Shown here in pieces: positions 39,831 to 48,793 of a stretch of DNA of 64,000 nucleotides. Every line of letters starts with the position of its first letter. Position 1 is the stretch's first letter. The notes below the pieces were generated by a model. That model was not told where the DNA came from, did no database searches, and saw nothing but the letters and a program-made list of their open reading frames with translations. The stretch lies in NCBI GenBank assembly GCA_022566895.1, contig JADFIA010000002.1:38340-102339 (forward strand), given 5' to 3'. The DNA is from Pseudomonadota bacterium. Lineage in GTDB: Bacteria > Pseudomonadota > Alphaproteobacteria > Sphingomonadales > SMXR01. The position numbers and the translations under genes were made by a program.

Positions 39831-40747
39831 TCTGCCTCCTCGCTGTCATCCCCAGGCAGATGCACCCTTAATCGCTTTATGCGCCGCGGGTCGGCATCCA
39901 AAATCTCGTATCTGTACCCCAGTGGGTCGGTTATCGTGTCGCCGATCGGTGGCACGCAGCCGCAAAGAGCAACCACCAATCCGCCAACCGTGTCGATATC
40001 TTCTTCGTGTGTAACATCGGAGAAATCAACACCGAGCCGTGCCTCCAATTGTTCGAGCGGCAGTCTGGCTTCCATCTCAAGGCTCCCCTGGTCGGTCTGA
40101 ATGATGACCGGCGGATTGTCGTCATCATGTTCATCCTCGATCTCGCCGACAATCTGCTCGACCAGATCCTCGATCGTCACCAAGCCGTCGGTACCCCCAA
40201 ACTCGTCGATGACAACTGCCATATGGGTCCGCTCGGTGCGCATGCGGCGTAGCAAGTCGATCAGCTTCATCGACGGCGGAACCGAGATGACCGGTCTCAA
40301 GAACCCTTCGATCTCTTGTTTCTCTTTGGCCTGCTGATCCCGAACCAAATACCGCATCAAATCCTTGACGTGGACCATGCCCAAAATATTGTCCATCGAC
40401 CCCCGATACACCGGGATCCGCGAATGCGCCTCGGCGGCGATGGTGGTCATCAGATTTTCAAGTCCCTCGTTTAAATCCACGGCCACAATGTCGGTCCGCG
40501 GCACCATTATGTCATCGATCCTGAGATCACCGTAGCTGAGCACATTCATGAGCATCGATCGCTCCTCGTCTCCAAGCGTGTCCTCCTGGTCTTCCTCCTC
40601 GTGCTCTTCGATAACCTCCTCAAGGCTGGCCCGCAGCGAGACCTCGCCGTTAGTCCACAGACGCCGTTGGCGCAGAAAACTTTTCAGACGGGTAAAAACC
40701 GTCTTGTGCACTCCTAGTTCGGCGCCGTTTCGTTTTCCGCTATTCAT
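39827..40747 (-). CDS. corC: CorC/HlyC-type CBS-domain protein
   Basis: A 306-residue cytoplasmic protein linked to magnesium and cobalt efflux. The ATG at 40747 overlaps the ybeY stop by eight bases; an ATG at 40771 is an alternative. Two CBS domains (LRIDDIMVPRTDIVAVDLNE, SRIPVYRGSMDNILGMVHVK, MAVVIDEFGGTDGLVTIEDL) are followed by a CorC_HlyC transporter-associated domain. The N-terminus has an acidic run (EEHEEEDQEDT). The phoH–ybeY–corC–lnt order is widely conserved. Confidence 0.93.
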   Translation of the reverse strand: MNSGKRNGAELGVHKTVFTRLKSFLRQRRLWTNGEVSLRASLEEVIEEHEEEDQEDTLGDEERSMLMNVLSYGDLRIDDIMVPRTDIVAVDLNEGLENLMTTIAAEAHSRIPVYRGSMDNILGMVHVKDLMRYLVRDQQAKEKQEIEGFLRPVISVPPSMKLIDLLRRMRTERTHMAVVIDEFGGTDGLVTIEDLVEQIVGEIEDEHDDDNPPVIIQTDQGSLEMEARLPLEQLEARLGVDFSDVTHEEDIDTVGGLVVALCGCVPPIGDTITDPLGYRYEILDADPRRIKRLRVHLPGDDSEEAE

Positions 40748-41357
40748 TCTTCCGCGTCCTTGTCTCGTCATATGGATTTGCAATCCCCAAGCTGTCCAAA
40801 ATCTCTATCTCAAGGGCCTCCATTTTTTTGGCTTTTTCCTCCTTGTCGTGGTCAAATCCAAGTAAGTGCAGGACACCGTGCACGATCAGATGACAAAGAT
40901 GATCACTAAACGGTTTTCCGGCCGCCTCGGCCTCGCGGCAGATGGTCTGCCGCGCCAGGACCACATCTCCGAGCCCAAGGATGCCGCCCGGAGCCGCCCG
41001 TTGAATTTCCGCGGCTAGATCCTCAAACGATGCGCTGACCGGGAAAGCGAGCACATTTGTCGAACTGTCAATTTCGCGGTAGACCGCGTTCAAGCGCCTC
41101 ATTTCCTGGTCATCGGTAAACCGGACGCCAACCTCGATCCGGGCCGGCAAGTTTGGCAGGTGGTCCAGGCGAGCCGCAACCGCCAAGGTCGCCGTTACGG
41201 ATTTTCTTGCGAGTTGCTCCGGGTCCACACCGATCGCCTTCCATGCACCGTCGGCGAGTTGAATCTCAAGATTGAGTTCGTCTGCCAATCTGGTCACGCC
41301 ACCGGCCCTGCTTGAACGCCGCGGCGTGTCCATACTCGATGCCAGATCTTCACTCAT
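40740..41357 (-). CDS. ybeY: Endoribonuclease YbeY
   Basis: A 205-residue metal-dependent RNase for 16S rRNA 3' processing and ribosome quality control. The zinc-binding motif HLIVHGVLHLLGFDHDKEEK is intact. RFTDDQEMRRLNAVYREID and TNVLAFPVS are the other family blocks. A roughly 30-residue N-terminal extension is not conserved, so a later start is possible, but the ATG overlaps the phoH TGA as is usual for this pair. Confidence 0.95.
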   Translation of the reverse strand: MSEDLASSMDTPRRSSRAGGVTRLADELNLEIQLADGAWKAIGVDPEQLARKSVTATLAVAARLDHLPNLPARIEVGVRFTDDQEMRRLNAVYREIDSSTNVLAFPVSASFEDLAAEIQRAAPGGILGLGDVVLARQTICREAEAAGKPFSDHLCHLIVHGVLHLLGFDHDKEEKAKKMEALEIEILDSLGIANPYDETRTRKNE

Positions 41358-42361
41358 GATTTGCCTGGCCCGTTTTCATAGGCCCTTACGATTTGGCTAA
41401 CCAGCGGATGGCGCACGACGTCCCGGTCGGTAAAACGCACTACGGCGACGCCGGAAAGCTCTTTTACGATCTGCAGCGCATGCCGAAGCCCCGACCTTGC
41501 GCTGCCCGGCAGATCGACTTGGCTTGGGTCGCCGGCCACCACCATTTGGCTACTGAGCCCGAAACGGGTCAGAAACATTTTCATTTGCATGAATGTGGTG
41601 TTTTGCGCCTCGTCCAGGATCACGTATGCGTTTGACAGCGTGCGGCCACGCATAAAGGCCAGTGGGGCGATCTCGATCTGACCACTGGCGAACCGCTTCT
41701 CGACCTGGCCGGCCGGCAGGGTGTCATAAAGAGCGTCATAGAGAGGACGCATGTAGGGATCGACCTTTTCCTTCATGTCGCCCGGCAAGAAGCCCAGGTT
41801 CTCCCCGGCCTCGACCGCCGGCCGCGAAAGGATGATTCGCTCGACCTCGCCCGACATGAGTTTGGCCACCGCGGTGGCGACCGCGAGATAGGTTTTGCCG
41901 GTGCCCGCAGGGCCAACCCCGAATGTAATATCGGCATTCATGAGATGCCTGATGTACTGGGCCTGAAGGGGCGTCCGTGGCTTGATGATGCGGCTTTTGG
42001 TATCGATCTGTACGCCGCCGTTCAGCTCTTCAAGATTTGAGCTGCCGTTTTCCCGGTCGGCGCTGGCCAGGCGGATTGCGCCTTCGACATCCCCGAACTC
42101 CAGCGATTGACCGGTTTCAAGGCGTTTATAGAGATCGGTCAGCGTTAATTCGGCAATCTGACAGCTTTTAAGAGGGCCCTCGATTTGCAGGCGGTTGCCG
42201 CGCGAAACAATAATCACGTCCAGCATCTGTTCGATGCGGGCCAGGTGAGCGTCGTGTTGTCCGAAAAGAAGTGGCAGAAGACGGTTGTCTTCAAAATCCA
42301 AAACCACCCGATCATTGTGCGTCGGTTGCCGCGACTTTTTGTTCAGTGTCAAGTCTCTCAA
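41354..42361 (-). CDS. phoH: PhoH family ATPase
   Basis: A 335-residue nucleotide-binding protein, probably an RNA-associated helicase-like ATPase working with YbeY. Walker A is GPAGTGKTYLAVATAVAKL, Walker B is YVILDEAQNTTFMQMKMFLT, and FGLSSQMVVAGDPSQVDLP follows. The start is uncertain: TTG at 42361 is three bases after AGGAGCG, so a slightly later codon is possible. It begins seven bases after the miaB stop. Confidence 0.94.
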   Translation of the reverse strand: MRDLTLNKKSRQPTHNDRVVLDFEDNRLLPLLFGQHDAHLARIEQMLDVIIVSRGNRLQIEGPLKSCQIAELTLTDLYKRLETGQSLEFGDVEGAIRLASADRENGSSNLEELNGGVQIDTKSRIIKPRTPLQAQYIRHLMNADITFGVGPAGTGKTYLAVATAVAKLMSGEVERIILSRPAVEAGENLGFLPGDMKEKVDPYMRPLYDALYDTLPAGQVEKRFASGQIEIAPLAFMRGRTLSNAYVILDEAQNTTFMQMKMFLTRFGLSSQMVVAGDPSQVDLPGSARSGLRHALQIVKELSGVAVVRFTDRDVVRHPLVSQIVRAYENGPGKS

Positions 42362-42367
42362 ACGCTC

Positions 42368-43795
42368 CTAGGCGGCGGTCCGTGCCGGCGACAACTCGAT
42401 ACAGCGCCCTTTTAGACTATTGGGGCCGGCTGAGACGATTTCAACCTCCACGATCTTACCGATATGCGAACTGTACGCGGCTTGCGATAGGTCGTCCAGC
42501 GTTTCGGCAGACGGGGTCTCTTCTCGCGGCCGCACCTGCACATGTACCGCCTGCATGTGAGGGCTGCGACCGACCAGTTGATCGGCGTGTTTGCCGCGGC
42601 GTTCCAAAAGCACTTTCATCCGCCTGCCGACCGAAGCCTCATTGAATTGCAGTTGCTGCTGATTCAGCAATTCCTGAAGCCTTGCCAGGCGTTCCGCCTT
42701 TACGGGTTCCGGTAACTGATTTTCTGCTTCGGCCGCCGGCGTTCCGGGGCGGCGTGAATATTTGAAGCTATAGGCTTGCGCGTATCCAACTTCCGAAACC
42801 AACTCAAGGGTCGCTTCGAAATCCTGGTCGCTCTCACCGGGAAAACCAACGATGAAATCTCCCGAGATCGCGATGTCCGGGCAGGCGGCGCGAAGTTTAT
42901 CGATCGTCCGCAAATAGTCACCGCTGGTATGACGCCGGTTCATGGCCTTTAGAACTCGGTCGGAGCCCGACTGAACCGGCAGGTGCAGATAGGGCATACA
43001 CTCCGGAACCTCCCGGTGGGCGGAGATCAGCGACTCGTCCATATCGCGGGGATGCGATGTCGTATAGCGGATGCGCTCTATGCCATCTGTTTTTGCCGCA
43101 CGCCGGATCAAATCTCCAAGGCCGGTTTCCCGGCCCCTTTCATCGCGGCCGTGATAGGCATTCACATTCTGACCCAAGAGCGTGATCTCGAGAGCTCCCT
43201 GATCGGCCAGATGCTGCGCTTCTGCGAGCACATCGACAACCGGGCGCGAGATTTCCATGCCCCGGGTATAGGGAACCACGCAGAACGTGCAAAATTTATC
43301 ACAACCTTCCTGGATCGTCAGAAAAGCGGTCGGGGCCGAGCGGCCTGTGGCGGCAGGTAATCGATCGAATTTCTCCGAGGCCGGAAACTCGGTGTCGATG
43401 TAACGCTGGCGGCTGCCCCGCCGCCGCGCCTCAGTGGCCTGCTCGACCAAGGCCGGAAGTCGATGATAGGTCTGCGGACCGACCACGATATCGACCGCCT
43501 TGGCGCGATTCAATATCTCCTCGGCCTCGGCCTGGGCGACGCATCCGGCAACCACGATCAGCATCTGCCGCCCTTCGGCGCTCGCCTGTTCTTTGAGAAT
43601 TCGGTACCGGCCGATGTCTGAGTATACCTTTTCCACCGCTTTTTCGCGGATGTGGCATGTGTTAAGGATGAGCAGGTCGGCAGCCGCGGCGTCGTCCGAG
43701 CTTTCAAAACCCAAGGGCGCCAGAACGTCCTCCATCCTTTCGGAATCATAGACATTCATCTGGCAGCCGTAGGTCTTGATAAAAAGCCGTCTCAC
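42368..43795 (-). CDS. miaB: tRNA-2-methylthio-N6-dimethylallyladenosine synthase
   Basis: A 475-residue radical-SAM methylthiotransferase that modifies A37 of tRNAs. The N-terminal Fe-S domain begins [15 protein letters not shown], with further Cys in [20 protein letters not shown] and VAGCVAQAE. The radical-SAM CxxxCxxC lies in [19 protein letters not shown]-terminal TRAM domain closes the protein. fur lies upstream and phoH downstream, a typical alphaproteobacterial order. Confidence 0.97.
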   Translation of the reverse strand: MRRLFIKTYGCQMNVYDSERMEDVLAPLGFESSDDAAAADLLILNTCHIREKAVEKVYSDIGRYRILKEQASAEGRQMLIVVAGCVAQAEAEEILNRAKAVDIVVGPQTYHRLPALVEQATEARRRGSRQRYIDTEFPASEKFDRLPAATGRSAPTAFLTIQEGCDKFCTFCVVPYTRGMEISRPVVDVLAEAQHLADQGALEITLLGQNVNAYHGRDERGRETGLGDLIRRAAKTDGIERIRYTTSHPRDMDESLISAHREVPECMPYLHLPVQSGSDRVLKAMNRRHTSGDYLRTIDKLRAACPDIAISGDFIVGFPGESDQDFEATLELVSEVGYAQAYSFKYSRRPGTPAAEAENQLPEPVKAERLARLQELLNQQQLQFNEASVGRRMKVLLERRGKHADQLVGRSPHMQAVHVQVRPREETPSAETLDDLSQAAYSSHIGKIVEVEIVSAGPNSLKGRCIELSPARTAA

Positions 43796-43909
43796 GTCTC
43801 TCGCCTCACGTAGGCAACCCGGTGGTCGCGGGCCGCGAACCTACCAGCGCAGTCCCGGAAGTCAACTTTGTTATGTGTAATCTTCTGTCGGTAATCAGGG
43901 GATACCCGG

Positions 43910-44335
43910 TCATTTCTTGAGCGGCTTTCCGTAAAGTTCCATCCGGTGATCCACCAGGCGGAACCCCAATTCCGCCGCCACCTGCCGCTGCAACTCCTCG
44001 ATTGCTTCGTTTTGAAATTCGAGCACCTCGCCGGTCTCGACATTGATCAGATGATCATGATGGGTCTCCGGGACCGGCTCGTATCTCGAGCGCCCGTCCC
44101 GGAAATCATGCCGCTCGAGAATGCCAGCTTCCTCAAACAGCCTCACGGTTCTATAAACGGTCGCGATACTGATATTTGGGTCAATCCTGACCGAGCGCCG
44201 GTAAATTCCTTCGGCATCCGGATGGTCGTGGACCGCCGACAATACGGACGCGATGACCCGACGCTGGTCGGTCATGCGCATGCCCTTTTCGATACACAGG
44301 CGTTCGATTTCGCTTCCTACCTCCTGATCCGGCAT
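43910..44335 (-). CDS. fur: Ferric uptake regulator family protein
   Basis: A 141-residue Fur-type repressor. The winged helix (MRMTDQRRVIASVLSAV, SIATVYRTVRLFEEAGIL) is followed by the metal-binding ETHHDHLINVETGEVLEFQN. The structural-zinc cysteine pairs of E. coli Fur are absent, as is common in alphaproteobacterial Fur/Mur. It may therefore sense iron or manganese. The conserved neighbours rimI and tsaB would be expected upstream; tsaB is present but rimI is missing. Confidence 0.94.
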   Translation of the reverse strand: MPDQEVGSEIERLCIEKGMRMTDQRRVIASVLSAVHDHPDAEGIYRRSVRIDPNISIATVYRTVRLFEEAGILERHDFRDGRSRYEPVPETHHDHLINVETGEVLEFQNEAIEELQRQVAAELGFRLVDHRMELYGKPLKK

Positions 44336-44443
44336 CTCTAATTCCTAATCCTTGCTCCCTGGAGGTTCACCAATTGGCGCCACGCCTTATTTCTGACCCC
44401 GGCCCCCAAAATCCGCTTCCATCCCCTAAGAATCAAGGATTAA

Positions 44444-45160
44444 TTATGACAATCGTGCTCCGGGCTTGATCCATGGGGGTGGTTTTGCCGGAGTGGCGTG
44501 CGGCGGCCGGAAGTAAATCGGCGATAAATTCTCCTGCCAACGGTCTTCGGTGGCTGCAAAAACATACCGACAAATGACCCGCGCATCGGCCTGACGAACA
44601 ATAGCCTTCGCAGCGGTTCCGCCCGCCATATCCGCCAAGCGCTGGGCCGCGGGACCGACGGTAAATGCGATAGCTTTAAAATCCATGTTCGACGCCTGGT
44701 CTTCGGAGACGCCTTCGATTTCGGCCACCGGCTCGACCCGAACCTTTGCCGGATCGATCGTAAAGGCTTGCGCAATGAACCCGCCGCGGGGGCCGTCGAT
44801 CACCGCGAGGACCCGGCCGTCCTCGGTTCCCGAAGACGGATCGTCAAACAGGAGAGAAGCGGCCAGCGCCTCGAGGGTCGGAATGCCGGCCAACCGCACG
44901 CCCAAGCCCAGAGCCAATCCCTTGGCCGCAGCAAGGCCAACTCGAACCCCCGTAAAACTGCCCGGACCCGTGGTGCAGGCGATGCCCGAAATTTCCGTCC
45001 GTGAACGTCCCGCTTTGGCGACCACCCTTTCAATCATCGGCACGATGGCCTCGGCGTGGCCCCGCGCTCGCTCGTGATACTCGAACCCCAGGACCCCGCT
45101 CTCACGCTCACCAATAGCGACGGAGCAGGCTCCAAGGGTCGTATCCAGGGCCAGGATCAA
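44444..45160 (-). CDS. tsaB: tRNA threonylcarbamoyladenosine biosynthesis protein TsaB
   Basis: A 238-residue ASKHA-fold partner of TsaD and TsaE in making t6A37 of tRNAs. Signature blocks are ILALDTTLGACSVAI, RGHAEAIVPMIERV, GIACTTGPGSFTGVRVGLAA and KGLALGLGVRLAGIPTLEAL. The C-terminus (YFRPPHATPAKPP) is as in the family. It starts 14 bases after the nitroreductase stop. In many relatives rimI follows directly; here 108 bases without a gene separate it from fur. Confidence 0.94.
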   Translation of the reverse strand: MILALDTTLGACSVAIGERESGVLGFEYHERARGHAEAIVPMIERVVAKAGRSRTEISGIACTTGPGSFTGVRVGLAAAKGLALGLGVRLAGIPTLEALAASLLFDDPSSGTEDGRVLAVIDGPRGGFIAQAFTIDPAKVRVEPVAEIEGVSEDQASNMDFKAIAFTVGPAAQRLADMAGGTAAKAIVRQADARVICRYVFAATEDRWQENLSPIYFRPPHATPAKPPPWIKPGARLS

Positions 45161-45174
45161 CGGTCAGGCCGCCG

Positions 45175-45768
45175 CTACAGGATTTGACAGGCCTCGCCAA
45201 AACTCAGGCGAGGCAGGCGGGGAAACAGCTCTTCTTCGGAGCCGTAGCCGAGCCCACAAAGAAAGTTTGAAACAACAGATCCATCAGGGAAAAACTCGGC
45301 ATTTACGCCAGCCTGATCAAAGCCCGACATCGGTCCGCAATCGAGGCCCAGGGCCCGGGCCGCTATGATCAGATAGGCGCCTTGCAAGGTGCCGTTGCGA
45401 AAAGCCGTCTCCCCGGCCAGGTCATCGTCGCCCGAGAACCACTCGCGGGCTCCGGGATTGTGCGGAAAAAGTTCAGGAATCCGGTCATAGAACTTGGGAT
45501 CGGAGCCGATGATCGCGACAACGGGTGCAGACTTGACCTTGATCACGTTGGCCTCCAAAAGATGAGGAATTAGGCGGTCCTTGGCTTCCTCGCTTTTTAT
45601 AAAAGTGAACCGTGATGGACAGCAGTTGGCGCTCGTCGGTCCCCATTTCAGGAGATCGTACAGCTGATGGATCAACGCGTCCGGGACCGGCCGGTCCTGC
45701 CAGCGGTTATAAGACCGCGCCTCACGAAAAATGATATCCAAAGCATTGTCAGAAAGAATCTCGCTCAT
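45175..45768 (-). CDS. Nitroreductase-family protein (RutE/HadB-like)
   Basis: A 197-residue flavin oxidoreductase of the malonic-semialdehyde-reductase type within the nitroreductase superfamily. The FMN-binding N-terminal block is FREARSYNRWQDRPVPDAL. Then come KWGPTSANCCPSRFTFI, AETAFRNGTLQGAYLIIAAR and a C-terminal LCGLGYGSEEELFPRLPRL. The pyrimidine-degradation (rut) genes that would support a RutE role are not nearby, so the substrate stays open. Confidence 0.9.
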   Translation of the reverse strand: MSEILSDNALDIIFREARSYNRWQDRPVPDALIHQLYDLLKWGPTSANCCPSRFTFIKSEEAKDRLIPHLLEANVIKVKSAPVVAIIGSDPKFYDRIPELFPHNPGAREWFSGDDDLAGETAFRNGTLQGAYLIIAARALGLDCGPMSGFDQAGVNAEFFPDGSVVSNFLCGLGYGSEEELFPRLPRLSFGEACQIL

Positions 45769-45886
45769 TTATCCATCCTTATTGCCGATTGACGATTTCC
45801 CTTTCGTCTGTCGATAGTAACCGGAGCATGGCCCGGCGCAGACCCTCGCTAGCCAGTCTAGCGTCACCGAGCATGGAATTCGAGCA

Positions 45887-46960
45887 ATGAAACCGCCAAT
45901 GAAGAACTGGTTAGGGATATCTCTCCTGGCGCTCTTGGTTTGGCCATTTGCGAGTGAAGAGGTCCTCAGCCAAAAAGACGCGCGAGGCGGCTCGGCCGTT
46001 GTGTTGATTTATCACCGCTTTGGCGAAGACAAATACCCCTCAACCAATGTCCAGCGAGAGCAGTTCGAGAGCCAAATCAAAATTCTGGCCGAAGGCGGGT
46101 ATCACTTTCCCGACCCGCAGGAATTCGCGGCCCGGCTTGCTGGTGGTCTGGCGCCTTCCGATTTATCGATCCTGGTCACGGTCGATGACGCCTATCGTTC
46201 GGTTCTTGAGGTTGCCTGGCCGCTCCTGAAATCCCACGGCATCCCCCTGACCTTGTTCGTGGCCACCGATCCGATCGATGCCGGACAGCCCGATTATCTC
46301 AGTTGGGACGAGATTCGCGACCTGGCAGGCCACGGCGTTGTTATTGGTCATCACGGCGCCGCCCACGCTCATTTGACTCAATTGTCCGCCCCAGACGCCC
46401 TAAGGGATATCCGGCGGGCCAGCCGGCGGTTCAAAGCGGAGCTGGGTTATGTGCCCAAGCTTTTCGCCTACCCTTACGGAGAATATTCGCCGGATCTGGA
46501 ACGAGTCATCCGCCGGCAGGGCTTTAGCGCCGCCTTTGCGCAATATTCAGGGGTGATCGGCAAGGGCAGCCCGGCTTTTTCGTTGCCACGTTTTGCCATC
46601 AATGAACATTTTGGCGGCAGCGACCGTTTTCGCCTGGTGACCCGCAGCCGGGCCCTGCCAGTGCTGGATGTCTCGCCGTCATCTCCGCAAATCGAGCGCC
46701 ACGGCAATCCGCCGACACTCCGGTTCCGGGTTGACGGCCATATCGAGGGTCTGGAGGCGTTGGCCTGCTATCCCTCACATATGGACCGCGCAGCCGTGAC
46801 TACAATATCGCCAAGTCGCAGGGTCCTTGTGCGATTCGAAAAGCCCTTTCCGCCGGGCCGCAACCGCATCAATTGTACGCTTCCGGGAGCCGACGGGCGC
46901 TGGTACTGGTTTGGCCGGCTGTTCATGGTCCCGGGGCGTGATTCGGATGATTTTAGATAG
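45887..46960 (+). CDS. Exported polysaccharide deacetylase family protein
   Basis: A 357-residue NodB-homology protein. The N-terminal signal peptide (LGISLLALLVWPFAS) predicts export. The metal-binding motifs are VLIYHRFGED, TVDDAYRS (the usual TFDDG changed to TVDDA, both Asp kept) and HGAAHAHL. FAYPYGEYSPDLERVIRRQG follows. A C-terminal beta-rich segment of about 120 residues has no clear match. It may deacetylate peptidoglycan or an exopolysaccharide. It is convergent with nfu, with 22 bases between. Confidence 0.88.
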   Translation: MKPPMKNWLGISLLALLVWPFASEEVLSQKDARGGSAVVLIYHRFGEDKYPSTNVQREQFESQIKILAEGGYHFPDPQEFAARLAGGLAPSDLSILVTVDDAYRSVLEVAWPLLKSHGIPLTLFVATDPIDAGQPDYLSWDEIRDLAGHGVVIGHHGAAHAHLTQLSAPDALRDIRRASRRFKAELGYVPKLFAYPYGEYSPDLERVIRRQGFSAAFAQYSGVIGKGSPAFSLPRFAINEHFGGSDRFRLVTRSRALPVLDVSPSSPQIERHGNPPTLRFRVDGHIEGLEALACYPSHMDRAAVTTISPSRRVLVRFEKPFPPGRNRINCTLPGADGRWYWFGRLFMVPGRDSDDFR

Positions 46961-46982
46961 AGCTAAGAGGGGGACGGCGGTC

Positions 46983-47537
46983 CTAAACGACGGCTTCGAC
47001 TGCCACTACTTCGGGCACATAGTGTTTGAGAAGATTCTCAACCCCGGCCCTTAAGGTCATCGTTGAACTGGGGCAGCCGGCGCAGGCGCCGCGCATATGA
47101 AGGCTCACCACGCCGCCCCTAAAAGACTGGAAGACGATGTCACCACCATCGCGGGCCACGGCCGGGCGAACCTTTTCTTCGAGCACCGCCTTGATCTGTT
47201 CGACGATCTCCGCATCGGCCTCATCGAAGTCCTCACTCGAAGTCTCTTGCTCGCCGGTAATCATCGGCTGGCCCGAGACGAAATGATCCATGATCGTCAT
47301 CAGGATCTTAGGCTTCAGTTCCTCCCAGTCAGCATCGGCGCGCCGGGTGACCGACAGGAAATCGCCGCCCAGAAAAACCGCCTCGACTTCCTCGATGCTG
47401 AATAAAGCGGTCGCCAAGGGACTGATCGCGGCCGCCTCGGCGTCAGCAAAATGCCGACCACCGGTGGTCAGAACTTCGCGTCCCGGGATAAACTTCAGGG
47501 AAGCCGGATTGGGGGTGATTTCGGTCTCGATATACAT
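46983..47537 (-). CDS. Nfu-type Fe-S cluster carrier
   Basis: A 184-residue protein with an N-terminal Nfu domain (ETEITPNPASLKFIPG, GDFLSVTRRADADWEELKP) and a C-terminal NifU-like domain carrying the cluster-binding pair CAGCPSSTMTLRAGVENLL. It should transfer Fe-S clusters to apoproteins such as the methylthiotransferase MiaB encoded in the same window. The acidic linker between the domains is normal. It has its own gap upstream, with no partner gene of the Isc or Suf system nearby. Confidence 0.95.
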   Translation of the reverse strand: MYIETEITPNPASLKFIPGREVLTTGGRHFADAEAAAISPLATALFSIEEVEAVFLGGDFLSVTRRADADWEELKPKILMTIMDHFVSGQPMITGEQETSSEDFDEADAEIVEQIKAVLEEKVRPAVARDGGDIVFQSFRGGVVSLHMRGACAGCPSSTMTLRAGVENLLKHYVPEVVAVEAVV

Positions 47538-47676
47538 ATCGCTCGATGTCCATCGGCTCGGTTTAGCTCTGGTCTCGTCTATATCGGCGCGGTCGCCGGT
47601 CCTGTCAAGGAATTCGGAGCAATTTTGTCTTTTTTAGGGATCGATGCCTGGCGGACAGGCAGATTCGGTCTGGCCT

Positions 47677-48744
47677 CTATTTCAAGAGAATGTTGGTGAT
47701 TTCGCGGAGTTGCGTGCGGGCCCGCATCAGATAAAATCCCTCGGCCAGCAAGTGGTTGGCCGGATAAAGATCATCCGGCGAACCGTTCGAGACGATCAAA
47801 GGATCGAGCTCCAATATTGCCAAAAGGCTGGCCAGCATATAATCCCAGACCTTTGCCAGATCGCGGTCGGCAATGACCCCCTCAAAGTCCTCCTTGAGGG
47901 CTGTTAGAATCATGAAATACCCGTAGGCTTGGCCTTTGATGTTGTAAAACAGGTCATCGCCCTTGGTATCGATCCAGTCGTCCGCATGATCACGCACATG
48001 TTGTTCGATGGCCGCCGAAGAGGCCCCCAAATCAAGAGCGATGCGGTCGAGAGTGGCCATAAGATTATCCGAGCGCCGCTCGAATACGGCATCTCCGGCT
48101 GCCAGCCGCTGGTTATAGTTCAGCAGTGCCTCACGGGCTCTTAAATACTGACTCTCAGCCGAAGCGGTCGGCAAAAGCGACAACGAAAAATTAAATATCC
48201 AGACATCGCCCGGATAGGGAAGCAATCCCGCCGCGGTCGCCAGATCGGGATCGGAAGCGCTCGAGCCGCGGCTGCGTCCGACTTGATCGCGCAGTTCGAT
48301 GGCGTATCGCGAAAAGGACGAAAACATGCCTTGCTGAAAACTGGGCATATTGTCCAACAGACTTGAGGGCTTAAAAAACGGGTCGTTCATGACCCAGCTG
48401 TTGGTATTGACCTCGCGGTCAATCAACGCCGCAACCACGGCGACAGAGAGGCTTGAGGGGGCCGCGGCATTGCGCAGACCGCCGGGCAGTTCCGGATTGT
48501 CATCGATCTTGTGCGTAAGCGCCATGCCCAAGGGGTAATAGAGCAGCAGGAAGATCACGGCAGAAATCCCGACAAGGCGCCAGGTATCGGCGCTTAGTGT
48601 CTTGAGCCAAGCCCAAAAGGCCGCGCCGGCAACACCCAGCCAACGGCGAAAGAACCCAAAGCCGATTTTGAGGCGGTTTCCCATCCAGGCGGTCGCAGCC
48701 GCGAAATAAGGCCGAAGCTGATCCATAAACGCATTCCTTTGCAC
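47677..48744 (-). CDS. DUF2333 family inner-membrane protein
   Basis: A 355-residue protein of unknown function. One N-terminal membrane helix (RLVGISAVIFLLLYYPLGMA) is followed by a soluble periplasmic part that contains SLSVAVVAALIDREVNTNSW, SPSFQQGMFSSFSRYAIEL-like text (NMPSFQQGMFSSFSRYAIEL) and RAREALLNYNQRLAAGDAVF. Family proteins are found in alpha- and gammaproteobacteria. Topology predicts attachment to the inner membrane with most of the chain outside. Neighbours give no hint of function. Confidence 0.82.
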   Translation of the reverse strand: MQRNAFMDQLRPYFAAATAWMGNRLKIGFGFFRRWLGVAGAAFWAWLKTLSADTWRLVGISAVIFLLLYYPLGMALTHKIDDNPELPGGLRNAAAPSSLSVAVVAALIDREVNTNSWVMNDPFFKPSSLLDNMPSFQQGMFSSFSRYAIELRDQVGRSRGSSASDPDLATAAGLLPYPGDVWIFNFSLSLLPTASAESQYLRAREALLNYNQRLAAGDAVFERRSDNLMATLDRIALDLGASSAAIEQHVRDHADDWIDTKGDDLFYNIKGQAYGYFMILTALKEDFEGVIADRDLAKVWDYMLASLLAILELDPLIVSNGSPDDLYPANHLLAEGFYLMRARTQLREITNILLK

Positions 48745-48793
48745 CCCCAGAAAATGGGTCGGGCAGAGTGACCTGACAAGTTCTTTTTTAGGA

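Noticed and set aside
44347..44441. AATCCTTG and CAAGGATT as an inverted repeat between tsaB and fur
   Set aside because: Eight bases matched over a 79-base gap in an AT-mixed region is weak, and no insertion-element feature accompanies it.
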